In this document: positions 8,895 to 17,707 of the stretch, piece by piece
Position numbering within the stretch: position 1 is the first letter of the stretch
Layout of the letters: every line of letters begins with the position of its first letter
DNA from: Hyphomicrobiales bacterium
Lineage (GTDB): Bacteria > Pseudomonadota > Alphaproteobacteria > Rhizobiales > Beijerinckiaceae
Assembly: GCA_027489535.1 (NCBI GenBank)
Contig: JAIXZO010000018.1
Span: 1-64,000 of the forward strand
Direction of reading: 5' to 3'
DNA length: 64,000 nucleotides
Notes under the pieces: generated by a model
The model's input: only the letters and a program-made list of their open reading frames with translations
What the model was told of the DNA's origin: nothing
The model's database searches: none
Program-made: the position numbers and the translations under genes

Positions 8895-9992
8895 ATGGTT
8901 TGGGCCTCACCGCAAGCGCCGTCAACCGGACATCGAGAGAACTTGAAACCCCTTCCCCCTCTCCTCGTCACCGGCGCCGCCGGTTTCATCGGTTTTCATC
9001 TTGCCCGACGCCTGTCGGAACAGGGGCTGTCGATCGTCGGCTTCGACGATCTCAACGCCTATTACGACCCCGCCCTCAAGCGGGCGCGCTTGGCCGAATT
9101 GGCGATCTTTCCGCATTTCAGTTTCGTGCAAGGCGACCTCGGAGATGCCGATGCGGTGAAGGCGCTCTTCGCCGAGCACCGCTTCACCCATGTCGCCCAT
9201 CTCGCGGCTCAGGCGGGCGTGCGCTATTCGCGCGAAAATCCCGAGGCCTACGGTCGATCGAACCTCACCGGCTTCCTGAACATCCTCGAGGCCTGTCGCC
9301 ACGCCGGCGTCGAACACCTCGTCTACGCCTCCTCCTCGTCGGTCTACGGAGCGAACGCGAAGATGCCGTTCGCGGTCTCCGACCGTGCCGACCAACCGTT
9401 GTCGCTCTACGCCGCAACGAAGAAGGCCAACGAGGCCATGGCGCATTCCTATGCGCATATGTTCGGGCTTCCCTCGACCGGGTTGCGCTTCTTCACGGTC
9501 TACGGCCCTTGGGGCCGCCCCGACATGGCCATGTGGCTGTTCACGGAGGCGATCCTGAAGGGCGAGCCGATCACGCTGTTCAACGAAGGCCGCATGCGGC
9601 GCGACTTCACCTATGTCGACGACGTGGTCGAAGGCATCGCGCGCCTGATCTTCAAACCCGCCGAGCGCGACCCGAACTGGGACGCCTTCTCGCCCGACCC
9701 CGCCACGAGCCGCGCGCCGCACCGCCTCTACAACATCGGCAACAACGCGCCGGTCGAGTTGATGCATCTGGTGGAAACGCTCGAGAAGGCCATCGGCCGC
9801 ACGGCCGTCAAGCGGTTCGCGCCCATGCAGGCGGGCGACGTGGAAGCGACCTTCGCGGACGTGAGCGCGCTCGCCGAAGCCGTCGATTTCCGTCCGGCAA
9901 CGCCCATAGAAGAGGGCGTCGTGCGCTTTGTGGAATGGTACAAATCGTTTCACGGGATTACCGGAATGACGAACATCGGGCCCGAAGAGTAA
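8895..9992 (+). CDS. NAD-dependent epimerase, UDP-glucuronate 4-epimerase-like
   Basis: A 365-residue extended SDR. It has GAAGFIGFHLARRL for NAD binding, AAQAGVRYSRENP, YASSSSVYG and YAATKKANE (the catalytic Tyr-x-x-x-Lys). RFFTVYGPWGRPDMA is typical of UDP-glucuronate 4-epimerases (LspL/Cap1J type). It would make UDP-galacturonate from the UDP-glucuronate produced by the dehydrogenase at 11384. The exact start is uncertain: ATG at 8895 or TTG at 8943. The latter puts the Rossmann motif at the usual N-terminal position but has poor ribosome-site spacing. Confidence 0.85.
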   Translation: MVWASPQAPSTGHRENLKPLPPLLVTGAAGFIGFHLARRLSEQGLSIVGFDDLNAYYDPALKRARLAELAIFPHFSFVQGDLGDADAVKALFAEHRFTHVAHLAAQAGVRYSRENPEAYGRSNLTGFLNILEACRHAGVEHLVYASSSSVYGANAKMPFAVSDRADQPLSLYAATKKANEAMAHSYAHMFGLPSTGLRFFTVYGPWGRPDMAMWLFTEAILKGEPITLFNEGRMRRDFTYVDDVVEGIARLIFKPAERDPNWDAFSPDPATSRAPHRLYNIGNNAPVELMHLVETLEKAIGRTAVKRFAPMQAGDVEATFADVSALAEAVDFRPATPIEEGVVRFVEWYKSFHGITGMTNIGPEE

Positions 9993-10032
9993 TCCGCCGC
10001 GGAGCCAAATGGACCCGGCCCGGAGGAATTGC

Positions 10033-11235
10033 ATGACCGCTGTCTTCGAAGCGGAACTCCCGCTCGGACCGGGTGAAGGGATCACCTTCCCGCGGGAGCC
10101 GTCGGACGCGTCCGGCGTATTGCGGATCAGAACCGACGACGGGACCGAAATCTACGTTCCCTTCCCCGCCGACGGAGCGAAAGCGTTCTCGTTCTCCGCC
10201 CGACGCGCCTGCCGCGTCGCGCCGCTCCGTACCGAGAGAGTGGAGAAGATCGGTCGATTGCCTGCCCTGGCGATGCTCGGCAAAGCCGCGATCAAACGCG
10301 ATCCGCGGGTGCGTCTCCTCCACGGAACGCTGGTCCTGCATGCCGAGGATGCCGCAGCCCGCAAGCGGATCCGCAAGGAACTCAAGATTCTCGATCTGCT
10401 CGATCTCCGGCCCGAAAGCTTCCATCCGGAAGACGGACCGGAACTGGTTCTCGGACTGGAGCACATGCGTGAACCGTCGACGCCGCGATGCGGACTGAGG
10501 ACGGCCGTCTCCGTGCATCTGCACTACCCGGACGCTTGGCCCGACATTGCGGCGGCGCTGTCGCATCTCCCTCGGCCCTTCGGCCTTTTCGTGACGGCGA
10601 CGGACGAAGCGGCGGTCCTCGAGGCGGACATCAGGGCCGAGCATCCCTTCGCAGAGTTCATGCGCGTGCCCAATGCGGGCCGCGACGTGCGCCCCTTCAT
10701 CGCTCTGTTGGAACGTGACTCCTTCGACGGCTACGACATCGTCTGCAAGCTGCATGGAAAGAAGTCCCTGCGCGAGGGCCGCCCGACGCTGCTCGGCGAG
10801 CTGTGGCGGCGGGCGGCGCTTCTCGATTTGGTCGCCGGCCGCGACAATCTTCGAGACGTCTTCGCTCTCTTTTCCGAACATCCCGATGTCGGAATCGTCG
10901 GTCCCGCCCGCTTCAGGCTGCCGAAGGACGCTTTCGGCGAGCATGACGCTTGGAGCGGAAACCGGGACGAGACGCTGCGCATCGCGGAGACGATCGGGAT
11001 CGATGCGGCCGATTTCAAACTCGATTTCTTCGCGGGGACGATGTTCTGGTTTCGACCGGAGGCGCTGGCGCCGCTGCGCGGAAAGGGTTTTGGCGCAATC
11101 GAAGCCTATTCGACCGAAGCCGGGAAAATTGACGGCGCGGTCGAGCACGCGCTGGAGCGGCTTTTTTCGGCCGCGACAAGGGCCGCGGGTTTCGAGTCGA
11201 AGGCCCTGAAACCCGGAGCCTTTCTCCGAAGATAG
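10033..11235 (+). CDS. RgpF-like rhamnan synthesis protein (copy 2)
   Basis: A 400-residue paralogue of the gene at 4096-5421. Shared blocks are VSVHLHYPDAWPD, AGRDVRPFIALL, IVCKLHGKKSLREG and DFFAGTMFWFRPEAL. The start at 10033 is set by GGAGG at 10022-10026, six bases before the ATG; an earlier ATG at 10009 lacks such a site. It follows the epimerase gene by 40 bases and probably belongs to the same transcript. By family it is linked to rhamnose-rich polysaccharide assembly; direct transferase activity is not certain. Confidence 0.75.
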   Translation: MTAVFEAELPLGPGEGITFPREPSDASGVLRIRTDDGTEIYVPFPADGAKAFSFSARRACRVAPLRTERVEKIGRLPALAMLGKAAIKRDPRVRLLHGTLVLHAEDAAARKRIRKELKILDLLDLRPESFHPEDGPELVLGLEHMREPSTPRCGLRTAVSVHLHYPDAWPDIAAALSHLPRPFGLFVTATDEAAVLEADIRAEHPFAEFMRVPNAGRDVRPFIALLERDSFDGYDIVCKLHGKKSLREGRPTLLGELWRRAALLDLVAGRDNLRDVFALFSEHPDVGIVGPARFRLPKDAFGEHDAWSGNRDETLRIAETIGIDAADFKLDFFAGTMFWFRPEALAPLRGKGFGAIEAYSTEAGKIDGAVEHALERLFSAATRAAGFESKALKPGAFLRR

Positions 11236-11383
11236 CGTTCGCCGTCGTCGGGGCACCTGCGGTGCAAAAGGCATTCGGTGCCGCCTACGGTAGAAAGCTA
11301 AGCCGATGTTAGGAAGATTTGCATGATGATCCGCCCGGTCCGCGCAGGGATGCCGGCCGGACGATGACAGACGGAGTTTCCGC

Positions 11384-12685
11384 ATGAAAATCGCGATGAT
11401 CGGATCAGGCTATGTGGGCCTGGTTTCAGGCGTCTGCTTTGCCGATTTCGGGCATCGCGTGGTCTGCGTCGACAAGGAGGCCTCCAAGATCGAGGCGCTC
11501 AAGCGCGGCGTGATGCCGATCTACGAACCCGGTCTCGAAGATCTCGTCGCCAACAATGTCCGCGAAAACAGATTGTCCTTCACCACCGACATCGCCGAGG
11601 GCGTGCGCGGGGCGGACGCGGTCTTCATCGGCGTCGGTACGCCGTCGCGGCGCGGCGACGGCCATGCCGACCTCACTTACGTCTATGCCGCGGCCCGCGA
11701 AATCGCCGCGGTGATGGACGGCTATACCGTCGTCGTCACCAAATCGACGGTTCCCGTCGGCACCGGCGACGAGGTGGAGCGCATCATCCGCGAGACGCGC
11801 CCGGACGCCGAATTCGCCGTAGTGTCCAACCCGGAATTCCTGCGCGAAGGGGCGGCGATCGCCGACTTCAAACGCCCGGACCGCATCGTCGTCGGGACTA
11901 CGGACCCGCGAGCGCGCGAGGTGATGACTGAGGTCTACCGCCCGTTGTTCCTGAACCAACCGCCGATTCTGTTCACCGAGCGACGGACTTCGGAGATCAT
12001 CAAATACGCCGCCAACGCCTTCTTGGCGCTGAAGATCACCTTCATCAACGAGATCGCCGATCTGTGCGAGGCAGTCGGCGGCAACGTGCAGGAGGTCGCC
12101 CGCGGCATCGGCCTCGACAACCGCATCGGCTCGAAGTTTCTCCATGCCGGGCCCGGCTACGGCGGTTCGTGCTTTCCGAAGGACACGCGTGCGCTGGCCA
12201 AAAGCGCGCAGGACGCCGGAACACCGCTGCGCATCGTCGAGACGGTGATCGACGTCAACGAACGCCGCAAGATCGCCATGGCCGACAAGGTGATCAAGGC
12301 CTGCGGCGGTTCGGTGTCCGGCAAGACGATCGCGCTGCTCGGCCTCACCTTCAAGCCCAACACCGACGACATGCGCGAAGCGCCGTCGCTCGCCATCGTC
12401 GCCGCCCTCGAGGCCGCCGGCGCGACGGTGCGCGCCTATGACCCGGAAGGCATGGAACACGCGCGCGCTTTGATGCCGAACGTCGTCTACTGCGCGGACG
12501 CCTACGAATGCTGCGAAGGTGCGGACGCCCTCGCGATCGTGACCGAATGGGACGCATTCCGCGCGCTGGACCTCGACCGGATCAAGCGAATGCTGAAAAC
12601 CGCGACGATCGTCGACCTCAGAAACATCTATCGCGCCGACGACATGCGCAGACGCGGTTTTTCGTATACCAGCGTGGGTCGTTGA
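11384..12685 (+). CDS. ugd: UDP-glucose 6-dehydrogenase
   Basis: A 433-residue UDP-glucose/GDP-mannose dehydrogenase. The N-terminal Rossmann motif is GSGYVGLVSG. The middle domain has VSNPEFLREG, and the catalytic cysteine is C263 in GPGYGGSCFPKDT. A C-terminal UDP-binding domain follows (GLTFKPNTDDMREAPS). It oxidises UDP-glucose to UDP-glucuronate, the substrate for the epimerase at 8895. A 148-base spacer separates it from the preceding gene, so it may have its own promoter. Confidence 0.95.
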   Translation: MKIAMIGSGYVGLVSGVCFADFGHRVVCVDKEASKIEALKRGVMPIYEPGLEDLVANNVRENRLSFTTDIAEGVRGADAVFIGVGTPSRRGDGHADLTYVYAAAREIAAVMDGYTVVVTKSTVPVGTGDEVERIIRETRPDAEFAVVSNPEFLREGAAIADFKRPDRIVVGTTDPRAREVMTEVYRPLFLNQPPILFTERRTSEIIKYAANAFLALKITFINEIADLCEAVGGNVQEVARGIGLDNRIGSKFLHAGPGYGGSCFPKDTRALAKSAQDAGTPLRIVETVIDVNERRKIAMADKVIKACGGSVSGKTIALLGLTFKPNTDDMREAPSLAIVAALEAAGATVRAYDPEGMEHARALMPNVVYCADAYECCEGADALAIVTEWDAFRALDLDRIKRMLKTATIVDLRNIYRADDMRRRGFSYTSVGR

Positions 12686-12690
12686 AGCGT

Positions 12691-12709
12691 CGCCGCAGCG
12701 GCGGCGTTT
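12691..12709 (+). terminator. Short GC hairpin after ugd
   Basis: CGCCGC and GCGGCG can pair around a four-base loop, followed by TTTC. It sits four bases after the ugd stop and before the glycosyltransferase at 12734. The T-run is short, so it is a weak terminator candidate. Confidence 0.4.
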
Positions 12710-12733
12710 CCTGATCGTCTTCGCCGAGTTACC

Positions 12734-13618
12734 GTGAACGCTCATCCCAGCATCACCGCCGTCGTCGTCGCGCACGACAGTTCCCGCGTTCTGCCCGATT
12801 GCCTTGCGTCCCTTGCGGCAGAAGGCGTGTCGGCGATCCTCGTGGACAATGCTTCGCGCGACGATACGACGGACATGGCCGAGCGTGCCGGCGTGCGGGT
12901 CGTCCGCAATCCCCGGAACGAGGGTTTCGGCCGCGGCATGAACATCGGCGTGCGGGCTGCCGAAACGCCGTTCGTGCTGCTCGTCAACCCCGACCTCACC
13001 TTCGATCCGGGCGCGGTCGACGCTCTCCTGTCCGCGGCGGACCGCTACCCCGACGCGGCCGTTCTCGCGCCGCGCATCGTCGAACCCGACGGTCGCGTGT
13101 TCTTTTCCTCGAAGTCGCTGCTGGCCGGGCGTCTGCACAACGACGTCGGCGCGAAATGGACGCCCGAGGGCGACTGCTGCACGCCGTTTCTCTCCGGCGC
13201 GTGCCTGCTGGTGCGACGCGACGTCTTTCTCTCGCTCGGCGGCTTCGATCCGGAAATCTTTCTGTTTTACGAGGACGACGACCTCTGCCGCAGGATGACC
13301 GATGCCGGGCATTCTCTCGTGCATGTGCACGATGCCGTCGTCAGGCATGCCCGCGGCAAATCGGCTTCGCCGGCGCCCGGGCGCATCTTCAAGGCCCGCT
13401 TCCATCTGACATGGTCGCGTCTTTACGTGGTCCGCAAATGGGGACTGCAGGACACTGCTTGGCCGCGCGTCATGTGGGCCAGCGTCAAATGGTTGGGCTC
13501 CGCGGCCCTCGGCAAACGGGGGCGCATGGAACGCCATGCCGGGACCATCGCGGGCTTTCTTGCGTTTCGGCGCGGCGAACGCGCCCTGAGCCGCGAAGGG
13601 CTCGACCGCCGCGTCTGA
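12734..13618 (+). CDS. GT2 glycosyltransferase, rhamnosyltransferase-like
   Basis: A 294-residue family 2 glycosyltransferase. It has AVVVAHDS, VDNASRDDT, EGFGRGMNIG, LLVNPDLTF and the late motif FLFYEDDDLCRRM, an arrangement typical of WbbL/RfbF-type rhamnosyltransferases. The likely start is GTG at 12734. It would use dTDP-rhamnose supplied by the nearby rml operon at the inner face of the membrane. Donor specificity is inferred. Confidence 0.8.
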   Translation: MNAHPSITAVVVAHDSSRVLPDCLASLAAEGVSAILVDNASRDDTTDMAERAGVRVVRNPRNEGFGRGMNIGVRAAETPFVLLVNPDLTFDPGAVDALLSAADRYPDAAVLAPRIVEPDGRVFFSSKSLLAGRLHNDVGAKWTPEGDCCTPFLSGACLLVRRDVFLSLGGFDPEIFLFYEDDDLCRRMTDAGHSLVHVHDAVVRHARGKSASPAPGRIFKARFHLTWSRLYVVRKWGLQDTAWPRVMWASVKWLGSAALGKRGRMERHAGTIAGFLAFRRGERALSREGLDRRV

Positions 13619-13695
13619 CGGGACGGTTCCTGCAAAGCGCCGGCCTTGAGACAGGCCATTGTCGATGGCGGAGTTCTCGCTCATGATCCTCGAAG

Positions 13696-13708
13696 TGACG
13701 TTAGGTCA
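13696..13708. promoter_or_regulatory. 13-bp palindromic motif, copy A (TGACGTTAGGTCA)
   Basis: TGAC-GTTAG-GTCA: perfect four-base arms around a five-base centre, ending 24 bases before the ATG of the lectin-like gene at 13733. It has the same TNAC-N5-GTNA layout as the sites at 41373, 41397 and 45763. At this distance from the start codon it could act as an operator or as part of the promoter. Confidence 0.5.
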
Positions 13709-13732
13709 TCGCAGACATCGAGGGAGCGACCC

Positions 13733-14419
13733 ATGGCATTCTCTTTTTACCGCTTGGCTTTCGTGCCGGTCGTCGCCGCGACGACGGTCGGCGCTTTGTT
13801 CTCGCCGGGTCCGGCCTTCGCCCAACAGGCTCCCGACACCACATTCTTCGTCACCAGCGTCGGCAACGGTCGGGGTGCGGATTTCGGGGGGCTCTCGGGA
13901 GCGGACGCGCATTGCAGCGGCTTGGCCGAAGCGGCCGGAATACGCGGCAAGAATTGGCGCGCTTATTTGTCGACGCAAGCCGAGGGCGGCACCGCGGCCG
14001 TGAACGCGCGCGACCGGATCGGGACGGGTCCGTGGAAGAACGCGAGGGGCGAAGTCATCGCCACGAGCGTCGCCGATCTGCACGGCACCACGAACAATCT
14101 CAACAAGATGACGGCGCTGACGGAAAAGGGCGAGCCGGTAAAGGGGCGCGGCGACAGCCCCAACGAGCACGACATTCTCACGGGTTCGCAGCCCGACGGA
14201 ACCGCCTTCCCGCCGGGCGAAGACCGTACGTGCGGAAACTGGACGCGCAGCGGCGCGGAAGGCGCGGTGATGGTGGGGCACCATGATCGTACCGGCCTCG
14301 ACGAAAGCCCTCCGGCGAAGTCGTGGAATTCGTCGCACCTGTCGCGGGGCGGCTGCAGTCTGCAGGCGCTTCGGGGCACGGGCGGCGCAGGATTGCTGTA
14401 CTGCTTCGCTGAGCGCTGA
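13733..14419 (+). CDS. Secreted lectin-like protein of unknown role
   Basis: 228 residues with a Sec signal peptide (hydrophobic VVAATTVGALF, probable cleavage after FAQQ or nearby AFA). The mature part starts DTTFFVTSVGNGRGADFGGL and has a conserved-looking pattern of cysteines (AHCSG, RTCGNW, GGCSLQ, LLYCFAE) with SWNSSHLSRGGC near the end. This resembles secreted proteins annotated as lectins with a C-type-lectin-like fold. The start at 13733 has GGGAG as ribosome site. A strong terminator follows. A motif palindrome just upstream links it to the exopolysaccharide genes further along. Confidence 0.6.
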   Translation: MAFSFYRLAFVPVVAATTVGALFSPGPAFAQQAPDTTFFVTSVGNGRGADFGGLSGADAHCSGLAEAAGIRGKNWRAYLSTQAEGGTAAVNARDRIGTGPWKNARGEVIATSVADLHGTTNNLNKMTALTEKGEPVKGRGDSPNEHDILTGSQPDGTAFPPGEDRTCGNWTRSGAEGAVMVGHHDRTGLDESPPAKSWNSSHLSRGGCSLQALRGTGGAGLLYCFAER

Positions 14420-14461
14420 GCTCCGGGCTCGCCGATGCGCGGGCGACGGATTGCGATTTTG

Positions 14462-14500
14462 AACGCCGAAACGGAATGATCCTCCGTTTCGGCGTTGTTT
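14462..14500 (+). terminator. Rho-independent terminator after the lectin-like gene
   Basis: Perfect 14-bp inverted repeat AACGCCGAAACGGA / TCCGTTTCGGCGTT with a seven-base loop, followed by GTTT. It is the strongest hairpin in this region and closes the single-gene unit at 13733-14419. Confidence 0.85.
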
Positions 14501-14637
14501 CTGCCGCTATGCCGTAAGTGGAAGCAACCCGGCGATACGCTTGGGCTGTACAAATCACGTTCTATATTTCACATAGCCATTTCAGATCGTCGCCGAACCG
14601 CGCCGACGCCCCCGTCACGAGTGCAGCACCGAGTTCC

Positions 14638-15342
14638 ATGTCGGACATTTTCGATCCTTCCCGCCGCGCGGTCGTTCTCGGCCTCGCATCGTTGGTCGCG
14701 GGCTGCCAGACCGCCGTCTCGCCGCAAGAAGCCGCCAAGACCGCCGCTTCGGATGAGCGCAAGCGCGCCGCGAAGCAGCAGGCGATGGCCGATCTGGAAG
14801 ACTGGTATATCGGTTCGATTCCGGACGAACCTTACGACATCCCGCTTGTCGACCGCTCGAAGATGGATCCGGCGCTGGAGCGCCAGACGGTGTCTTTCGA
14901 CGGTCCCGAAAAGCCCGGCACGGTCGTCGTCGAGATCGACAAGCGCTTCGTCTATTTCGTGCAGCCCGGCGGCCGCGCGATCCGCTACGGCGCGGGCGTG
15001 GGACGGCAAGGCTTCTCTTGGCGCGGCGTCGCCGAAATCGGCCGCAAGGCCGTATGGCCGGACTGGCGTCCGACCGCGACCATGAAGACGGTGCTGAAGG
15101 ATCTGCCCGAGTATATGGCCGGCGGCGTCAACAGCCCGCTCGGCGCACGCGCGCTCTATCTCTATCAGAACGGCCGCGACACGCTGTTTCGGCTGCACGG
15201 CACAAATGAGCCTTGGTCGATCGGCGAGCAGGTCTCTTCCGGCTGCGTTCGTCTGCTCAACGAAGACATCTACGATCTCTACCAGCGCGTCGGAAACGGC
15301 ACGACCGTGATCGTCAAGAAGGACGGCAAGCTGCGGGTCTGA
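14638..15342 (+). CDS. L,D-transpeptidase (YkuD) lipoprotein, copy 1
   Basis: 234 residues. The N terminus has a hydrophobic stretch ending in a lipobox LVAGC, so the protein is probably a lipoprotein at the cell envelope. The catalytic YkuD motif is HGTNEPWSIGEQVSSGCVRL, with the active cysteine in SSGC. Such enzymes form 3-3 cross-links in peptidoglycan or attach proteins to it. The start at 14638 is chosen because it places the lipobox at the right distance; an upstream in-frame ATG at 14518 would bury it. A paralogue follows at 15466. Confidence 0.85.
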   Translation: MSDIFDPSRRAVVLGLASLVAGCQTAVSPQEAAKTAASDERKRAAKQQAMADLEDWYIGSIPDEPYDIPLVDRSKMDPALERQTVSFDGPEKPGTVVVEIDKRFVYFVQPGGRAIRYGAGVGRQGFSWRGVAEIGRKAVWPDWRPTATMKTVLKDLPEYMAGGVNSPLGARALYLYQNGRDTLFRLHGTNEPWSIGEQVSSGCVRLLNEDIYDLYQRVGNGTTVIVKKDGKLRV

Positions 15343-15465
15343 TCCCGCGACCGCGGCGGACCGGCGCTATGCGAATCGTCATGCGCCGGTCACTGAAAGA
15401 CGAGTTCAAAAGGTGCGGATCAAGGTCTCTGACCCTCGCGCATCAGTGCCGAGACGCTTCTCTTC

Positions 15466-16164
15466 ATGTCCGATGATTTCTCTGCAAGCCGCCGAATTTT
15501 TGTGCTCGGCCTGGCGTCGTCCTTAGCCGGGTGCGGAACTCTTTCGGACAGGCCGCCCATTCCTCCAGCGTCGAATCCGCGCAAGCAGGCCGCACGCGAC
15601 ATCGCGGAGGATGAACTCGAGGAATGGTTGCTCGGCTTCATCAACGACGAGCCCTTCGACGTCCCCACGATAGACCTTCGCAAACTGCCCGCGGAAATGC
15701 GCCGCACGACGGTGCGCTATGACGGCCCCGAAAAGCCGGGAACCATCGTCGTCGACATAGCGGGCCGCCATGCCTATCTCGTCGGCAGAGACGGCCATGC
15801 GATCCGATACGGCGTCGGCGTGGGCGAGGAAGGCAATGTCTGGCGCGGAGACGCGACGATCGGGAGAAAGGCCAAATGGCCCGGTTGGTGGCCCACCCCG
15901 AAGATGCGGGCGGCCGATCCCGCGCTGCCGGCCTTCATGCCGGGCGGCGTGCTCAACCCGCTGGGGGCACGAGCCCTCTACATCTACCAAGGCGGGACCG
16001 ACACGCTGTTTCGCCTGCACGGGACGGACGAGCCCTGGAGCATCGGCGAAGAAGAATCGTCGGGCTGCATACGTTTTCTCAACGAGGACATTCTAGACCT
16101 CTACAAGCGCGTCGACGTGGGAACGACGGTCGTGCTCAAGGACGGCGGAAGACGTCGCGGCTGA
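15466..16164 (+). CDS. L,D-transpeptidase (YkuD) lipoprotein, copy 2
   Basis: 232 residues, closely similar in layout to the gene just upstream: a MSDxF start, lipobox SLAGC, a block around DGPEKPGT, GARALYIYQGGTDT, and the active-site motif HGTDEPWSIGEEESSGCIRF. The pair looks like a tandem duplication. It differs in charge around the active site (EEE instead of EQV) and in the linker. The two may have diverged in substrate or timing. Confidence 0.85.
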   Translation: MSDDFSASRRIFVLGLASSLAGCGTLSDRPPIPPASNPRKQAARDIAEDELEEWLLGFINDEPFDVPTIDLRKLPAEMRRTTVRYDGPEKPGTIVVDIAGRHAYLVGRDGHAIRYGVGVGEEGNVWRGDATIGRKAKWPGWWPTPKMRAADPALPAFMPGGVLNPLGARALYIYQGGTDTLFRLHGTDEPWSIGEEESSGCIRFLNEDILDLYKRVDVGTTVVLKDGGRRRG

Positions 16165-16261
16165 TCGCGTGCCCCGCACGGGCCATGCGGCGACCTTGCG
16201 GCGGCGACCGCCGTCGCGCATGCTGACGCTGCGTAAACATGGCCGTTGAACGGAGCGTGAA

Positions 16262-17605
16262 ATGAACGTCGGCATGTTGGGGGAGCTGTTCGCAACGATC
16301 TCCGAACGCGGGCGTCGCCTCATCGAGCGTCGCACGGAACTCGGTTCCGGACCGCGCCGGGCGTCGGCGGTCATCGAGCTCGCCGAAGATCTGCTGTCGC
16401 ATCGGGGCGAGGCCTCGGGCGTCGCGCGCGCCTCGGAAATTCTGGAAGCATATGTGCGCTTTTCGCCCGACGAGCGCGCGATCTTCTTCGACGCGCTGGC
16501 CGGGCGCTTCGGGGTGGATCCGGCCAATGTCGCGGCGGCGGTGGAGGCCTATCGCGCCTCTCCGAGCGAGGAAGCGGCGCAGCGGCTGCATTTGGCGGCC
16601 GAACCGCGGCGGCAGGAATTGTTTCGACGGCTGAACCTCGCGCCCGGCGGCACGCAGTCCCTCGTCGACATGCGCACGCATTTGATCGCGATGCTCAAAT
16701 CCAATCCGCGCTGGGAAGTGGTGGACCGCGATCTGGTCCATCTCTTCTCGTCCTGGTTCAATCGCGGCTTCCTCGTGGTGAAGCGGATCGATTGGACGAC
16801 GCCGGCGCACATTCTGGAAAAGATCATCGCCTATGAGGCGGTTCACGAAATCCGGGACTGGAACGACCTGCGGCGGCGCTTGCAGCCGTCGGATCGGCGC
16901 TGTTTCGGCTTTTTTCATCCCGCTTTGGTCGACGAGCCGCTGATCTTCGTCGAGGTGGCGTTGACGATCGACCTGCCCGCCGCCATCGGCCCCCTGCTGG
17001 CCGCCGAGCGCCCGCCTTTGGCGGCCCGCGATGCGCGCACGGCGGTGTTTTATTCGATCTCCAACTGCCAAACCGGCCTCAAAGGCATCTCTTTCGGCCA
17101 TTTTCTGATCAAGCAGGTGGCGGAGGAGCTCAAAAAGGAGCTTCCCGAGCTGGAAACCTTCGTCACCCTGTCGCCCGTGCCGCTGTTCGCGACATGGCTG
17201 GATGCCGAGCGCAAGGCCGAAGGAAACGCGGCATTGCCCGAAACGGACCGCAAGACGCTCGAACTTCTGGACGAGCCCGGCGCCTTTGAGAACGATCTCG
17301 CCAAAAAGGCGCTCGCGCCCGCGCTGACGCGGGCCGCCGCCCGCTATTTCCTGGCGGCGCGCAACGCGGAAGGCAAGCTGATCGACCCGGTGGCGCGGTT
17401 TCACCTCGGCAACGGCGCGCGTCTGGAGCGGCTCAATCCCTTCGGCGATCTGTCCCCCAAGGGCCTGAAGCAAAGCCACGGGATGATGGTGAATTACCTC
17501 TACGATCTCGAACGCATCGAAAAAAATCACGAGGCGTTCGCGGATGCGGGAACGGTCGTGGCGGCGCCTGTAGTCAAACGCGCGCTCGCCAAAAGAGCAG
17601 ATTAA
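16262..17605 (+). CDS. Malonyl-CoA decarboxylase
   Basis: 447 residues, full length for the family. Recognisable blocks are FSSWFNRGFL, FYSISNCQTGLKGISFGHFLIK, ETFVTLSPVPLF, NGARLERLNPFGDLSPKGL and the C-terminal SHGMMVNYLYDL, which carries the catalytic histidine. It decarboxylates malonyl-CoA to acetyl-CoA. No malonate uptake or malonyl-CoA synthetase genes are next to it, so the gene stands alone. The role may be control of malonyl-CoA or malonate use with partners elsewhere. Confidence 0.92.
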   Translation: MNVGMLGELFATISERGRRLIERRTELGSGPRRASAVIELAEDLLSHRGEASGVARASEILEAYVRFSPDERAIFFDALAGRFGVDPANVAAAVEAYRASPSEEAAQRLHLAAEPRRQELFRRLNLAPGGTQSLVDMRTHLIAMLKSNPRWEVVDRDLVHLFSSWFNRGFLVVKRIDWTTPAHILEKIIAYEAVHEIRDWNDLRRRLQPSDRRCFGFFHPALVDEPLIFVEVALTIDLPAAIGPLLAAERPPLAARDARTAVFYSISNCQTGLKGISFGHFLIKQVAEELKKELPELETFVTLSPVPLFATWLDAERKAEGNAALPETDRKTLELLDEPGAFENDLAKKALAPALTRAAARYFLAARNAEGKLIDPVARFHLGNGARLERLNPFGDLSPKGLKQSHGMMVNYLYDLERIEKNHEAFADAGTVVAAPVVKRALAKRAD

Positions 17606-17648
17606 TTACATTACATTAATTTACAAATCTTAAGTTGCATTGATCGAC

Positions 17649-17678
17649 TTGAAATAACAATTAATTATAGCCTATAAT
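17649..17678 (+). promoter_or_regulatory. Likely sigma-70-type promoter of the carbamoyltransferase gene
   Basis: TTGAAA at 17649-17654 and TATAAT at 17673-17678 with an 18-base spacer, 30 bases before the ATG at 17708. The whole spacer 17606-17707 is very AT-rich compared with the flanking coding DNA, including repeated TTACAT and AATTAAT segments. This is the clearest promoter in the window. Confidence 0.65.
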
Positions 17679-17707
17679 GAAGATATTAAGCACTCGGAAC
17701 CGTACTG

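Noticed and set aside
11426..13684. 750-codon minus-strand frame over ugd and the GT2 gene
   Set aside because: It spans two well-supported genes on the plus strand and shows no domain; it is a GC-skew shadow.
17606..17648. Repeated TTACAT strings taken at first for motif copies
   Set aside because: They lack the CG core and the GTNA arm; the region is simply AT-rich promoter DNA.
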